Assembly (NCBI RefSeq): GCF_014288055.1 | Contig: NZ_JACOPK010000010.1 | Coordinates: 1-64,000 of the forward strand | Source: Agathobaculum hominis | GTDB lineage: Bacteria > Bacillota > Clostridia > Oscillospirales > Butyricicoccaceae | DNA: 64,000 nucleotides | Reading direction: 5' to 3' | Part shown: positions 62,789 through 64,000 of the stretch, one piece after another | How the letters are laid out: the number at the start of each line of letters is the position of its first letter | How positions within the stretch are numbered: the first letter of the stretch is position 1 | Program-made: the position numbers and the translations under genes | The notes under the pieces: generated by a model | What the model was told of the DNA's origin: nothing | What the model saw: only the letters and a program-made list of their open reading frames with translations | Database searches by the model: none

Positions 62789-64000
62789 ATGACAGACTAT
62801 TTGAAAATCCTGCGGTTGGACTATCTCGACTACAGCCAGCGGAGAATCGCAGACAGCGCACGCTGTTCACGCCATACTATTCGTAAGGTATTAGAGGCAG
62901 CAAGCAAAGCCAATATCCACTGGCCCCTTGACGAGGACATTACCAACACCGAGCTGGAGCGGATGCTCTTTCCGGACAAATACAAAAGTGTTTGTCTGTA
63001 CGTTGAACCCGATTATCCGTACATCCACCGCGAACTGGCCAAGCCCGGTGTTACGCTGACGCTTTTATGGGAAGAATACTGTTGTAAGTGCTACGAAAGC
63101 GGCCGCACGCCGTACATGAGCACTCAGTTCGGTGACAAATACCGCAAATGGGCACGAGTGACGAAAACTACCATGCGCATTCAGCATAAGCCGGGAGATG
63201 CAATCCAGGTGGACTGGGCCGGAGATACAATCCCGGTCTACGATTCCGTTACCGGAAAGCGGAGCAGCGCTTATCTGTTTGTATCGGTGCTCCCGTGCAG
63301 CTGTTTTGTCTATGCAGAAGCCTGTGACGACATGAAAACCGAGAACTGGCTGAACCGTCATGTTCATGCGTTCAACTATTGCGGCGGCGCGGCAAGGCTA
63401 CTCATTCCGGATAACTGCAAGACCGCAACTACATCTAACACTTGATATGAAACAGTGCTGAACCGCAGTTACCAGGTACTTGCCGAGTATTACGGTATCT
63501 CAATCGTGCCGGCGCGTGTCCGCAAGCCGCAGGACAAAAGCGCTGCGGAAGCGTCTGTTCGTCTGGTGGAAACCTGGATTATTGCGGCGCTGCGGGATAT
63601 GAAGTTTTTCTCTTTGAAGGAAGTCAACGAGGCGGTTGCTGAGAAACTCGAAGAACTGAACAACCGGGAATTCAAGCAGCACATCGGCACGCGCCGCAGC
63701 GCTTATCTTGAGGAAGAACAGGCGTATATGCTGCCGCTGCCCACCGCACCGTTTGAAGCCGCTGTATGGTCTGCTGCTAAGGTGCCGAACGACTATCTCG
63801 TGAGTGACGGCCGGAACAAATATTCCGTTCCATACAATCTGATTGGCGAAAAAGTGGACATTCGCGCAACAAAAACTATTGTTGAGGTGTATTTCCATGG
63901 CAGTCGCGTTGCGAGCCACCGCCGTTTGCAGACAAAGCAGCGTGAACCGTTGATGAAGCTGGAGCATATGCCGCAGGAGCACCAGAGGTATCTGGCGTAC
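62789..64000 (+). pseudogene. istA: IS21-family transposase IstA, in-frame stop, cut by window end
   Basis: From ATG 62789 (SD TGGAGG) the protein has a helix-turn-helix (YSQRRIADSARCSRHTIRKV), the DDE core start IQVDWAGDTIPVYD, and PDNCKTA with the second Asp. A TGA at 63443-63445 interrupts it, after which the same frame resumes YETVLNRSYQVLAEYYGISI - ARVRKPQDKSAAEASVRLVE, normal for IstA, to the end of the window. In relatives the position is usually Arg (NTRYET), so a CGA-to-TGA change explains it. The partner istB would lie beyond the window. Confidence 0.88.

Overview
The window reads as chromosomal DNA of a GC-rich, spore-forming member of the Clostridia, most like the Oscillospiraceae/Butyricicoccaceae. 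The grounds are the Firmicutes gene order (murB-rapZ-whiA-dnaE-pfkA; nnrD-gerS-alr-mazF; rpsB-tsf; yceD-rpmF), A/G-rich Shine-Dalgarno sequences at nearly every start, intrinsic terminators, Gram-positive riboswitches and several sporulation-type genes. No taxon is proven from the sequence alone.

Layout. 1-14 kb: punA, two identical tRNA-Pro genes each with its own consensus promoter, an AraC regulator, a SulP transporter with a possible attenuator leader, yjdF with its riboswitch, threonine ammonia-lyase, a DUF1846 gene, divIVA coupled to an orphan fumarase beta subunit, a polysaccharide deacetylase plus ylmC pair behind a candidate sigma-E promoter, rpsB, tsf and an Old Yellow Enzyme gene. 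14-20 kb: a sugar/polyol (probably inositol-type) catabolic cluster on the minus strand (Na+ symporter, Gfo/Idh/MocA dehydrogenase, TIM-barrel isomerase) facing a divergent LacI regulator, with two families of shared operator-like palindromes. 20-36 kb: housekeeping genes (second deacetylase, RluA-type synthase, yceD-rpmF, der-plsY-gpsA, murB-rapZ-whiA-dnaE-pfkA-SDR). 36-45 kb: amidase, LURP-one protein, nnrD-gerS-alr-mazF, DUF1015, ptsI. 45-59 kb: an NlpC/P60 endopeptidase operon with two exact WalR-type boxes, mtaB, a tiny Cys/Trp-rich membrane peptide, efp, tandem tRNA-Val genes, nfeD-paraslipin, a T-box-controlled CstA transporter, moaC-xdhC, small ferredoxin and zinc-ribbon genes, and guanine deaminase under a guanine riboswitch.

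From about 59.7 kb to the end the sequence changes: lower GC, a metallo-beta-lactamase-fold gene, a deleted and frameshifted LacI gene, truncated serine and tyrosine recombinases, a candidate guaA-type attachment core and an IS21 transposase with an in-frame stop. This looks like a decayed mobile region.

The most unusual signal is a family of hairpin-array elements. Two full copies, at about 971-1158 (+) and 36163-36354 (-), keep several successive hairpins while the stems vary by compensatory base pairs; the first hairpin also occurs alone at 9.67, 47.07 and 48.41 kb. A separate array of eight hairpins lies between gpsA and murB. A second neat case is at 9.70-9.76 kb, where a terminator, a candidate sigma-E promoter and a ribosome binding site are interleaved so that the same DNA could be shut in growth and open in sporulation.
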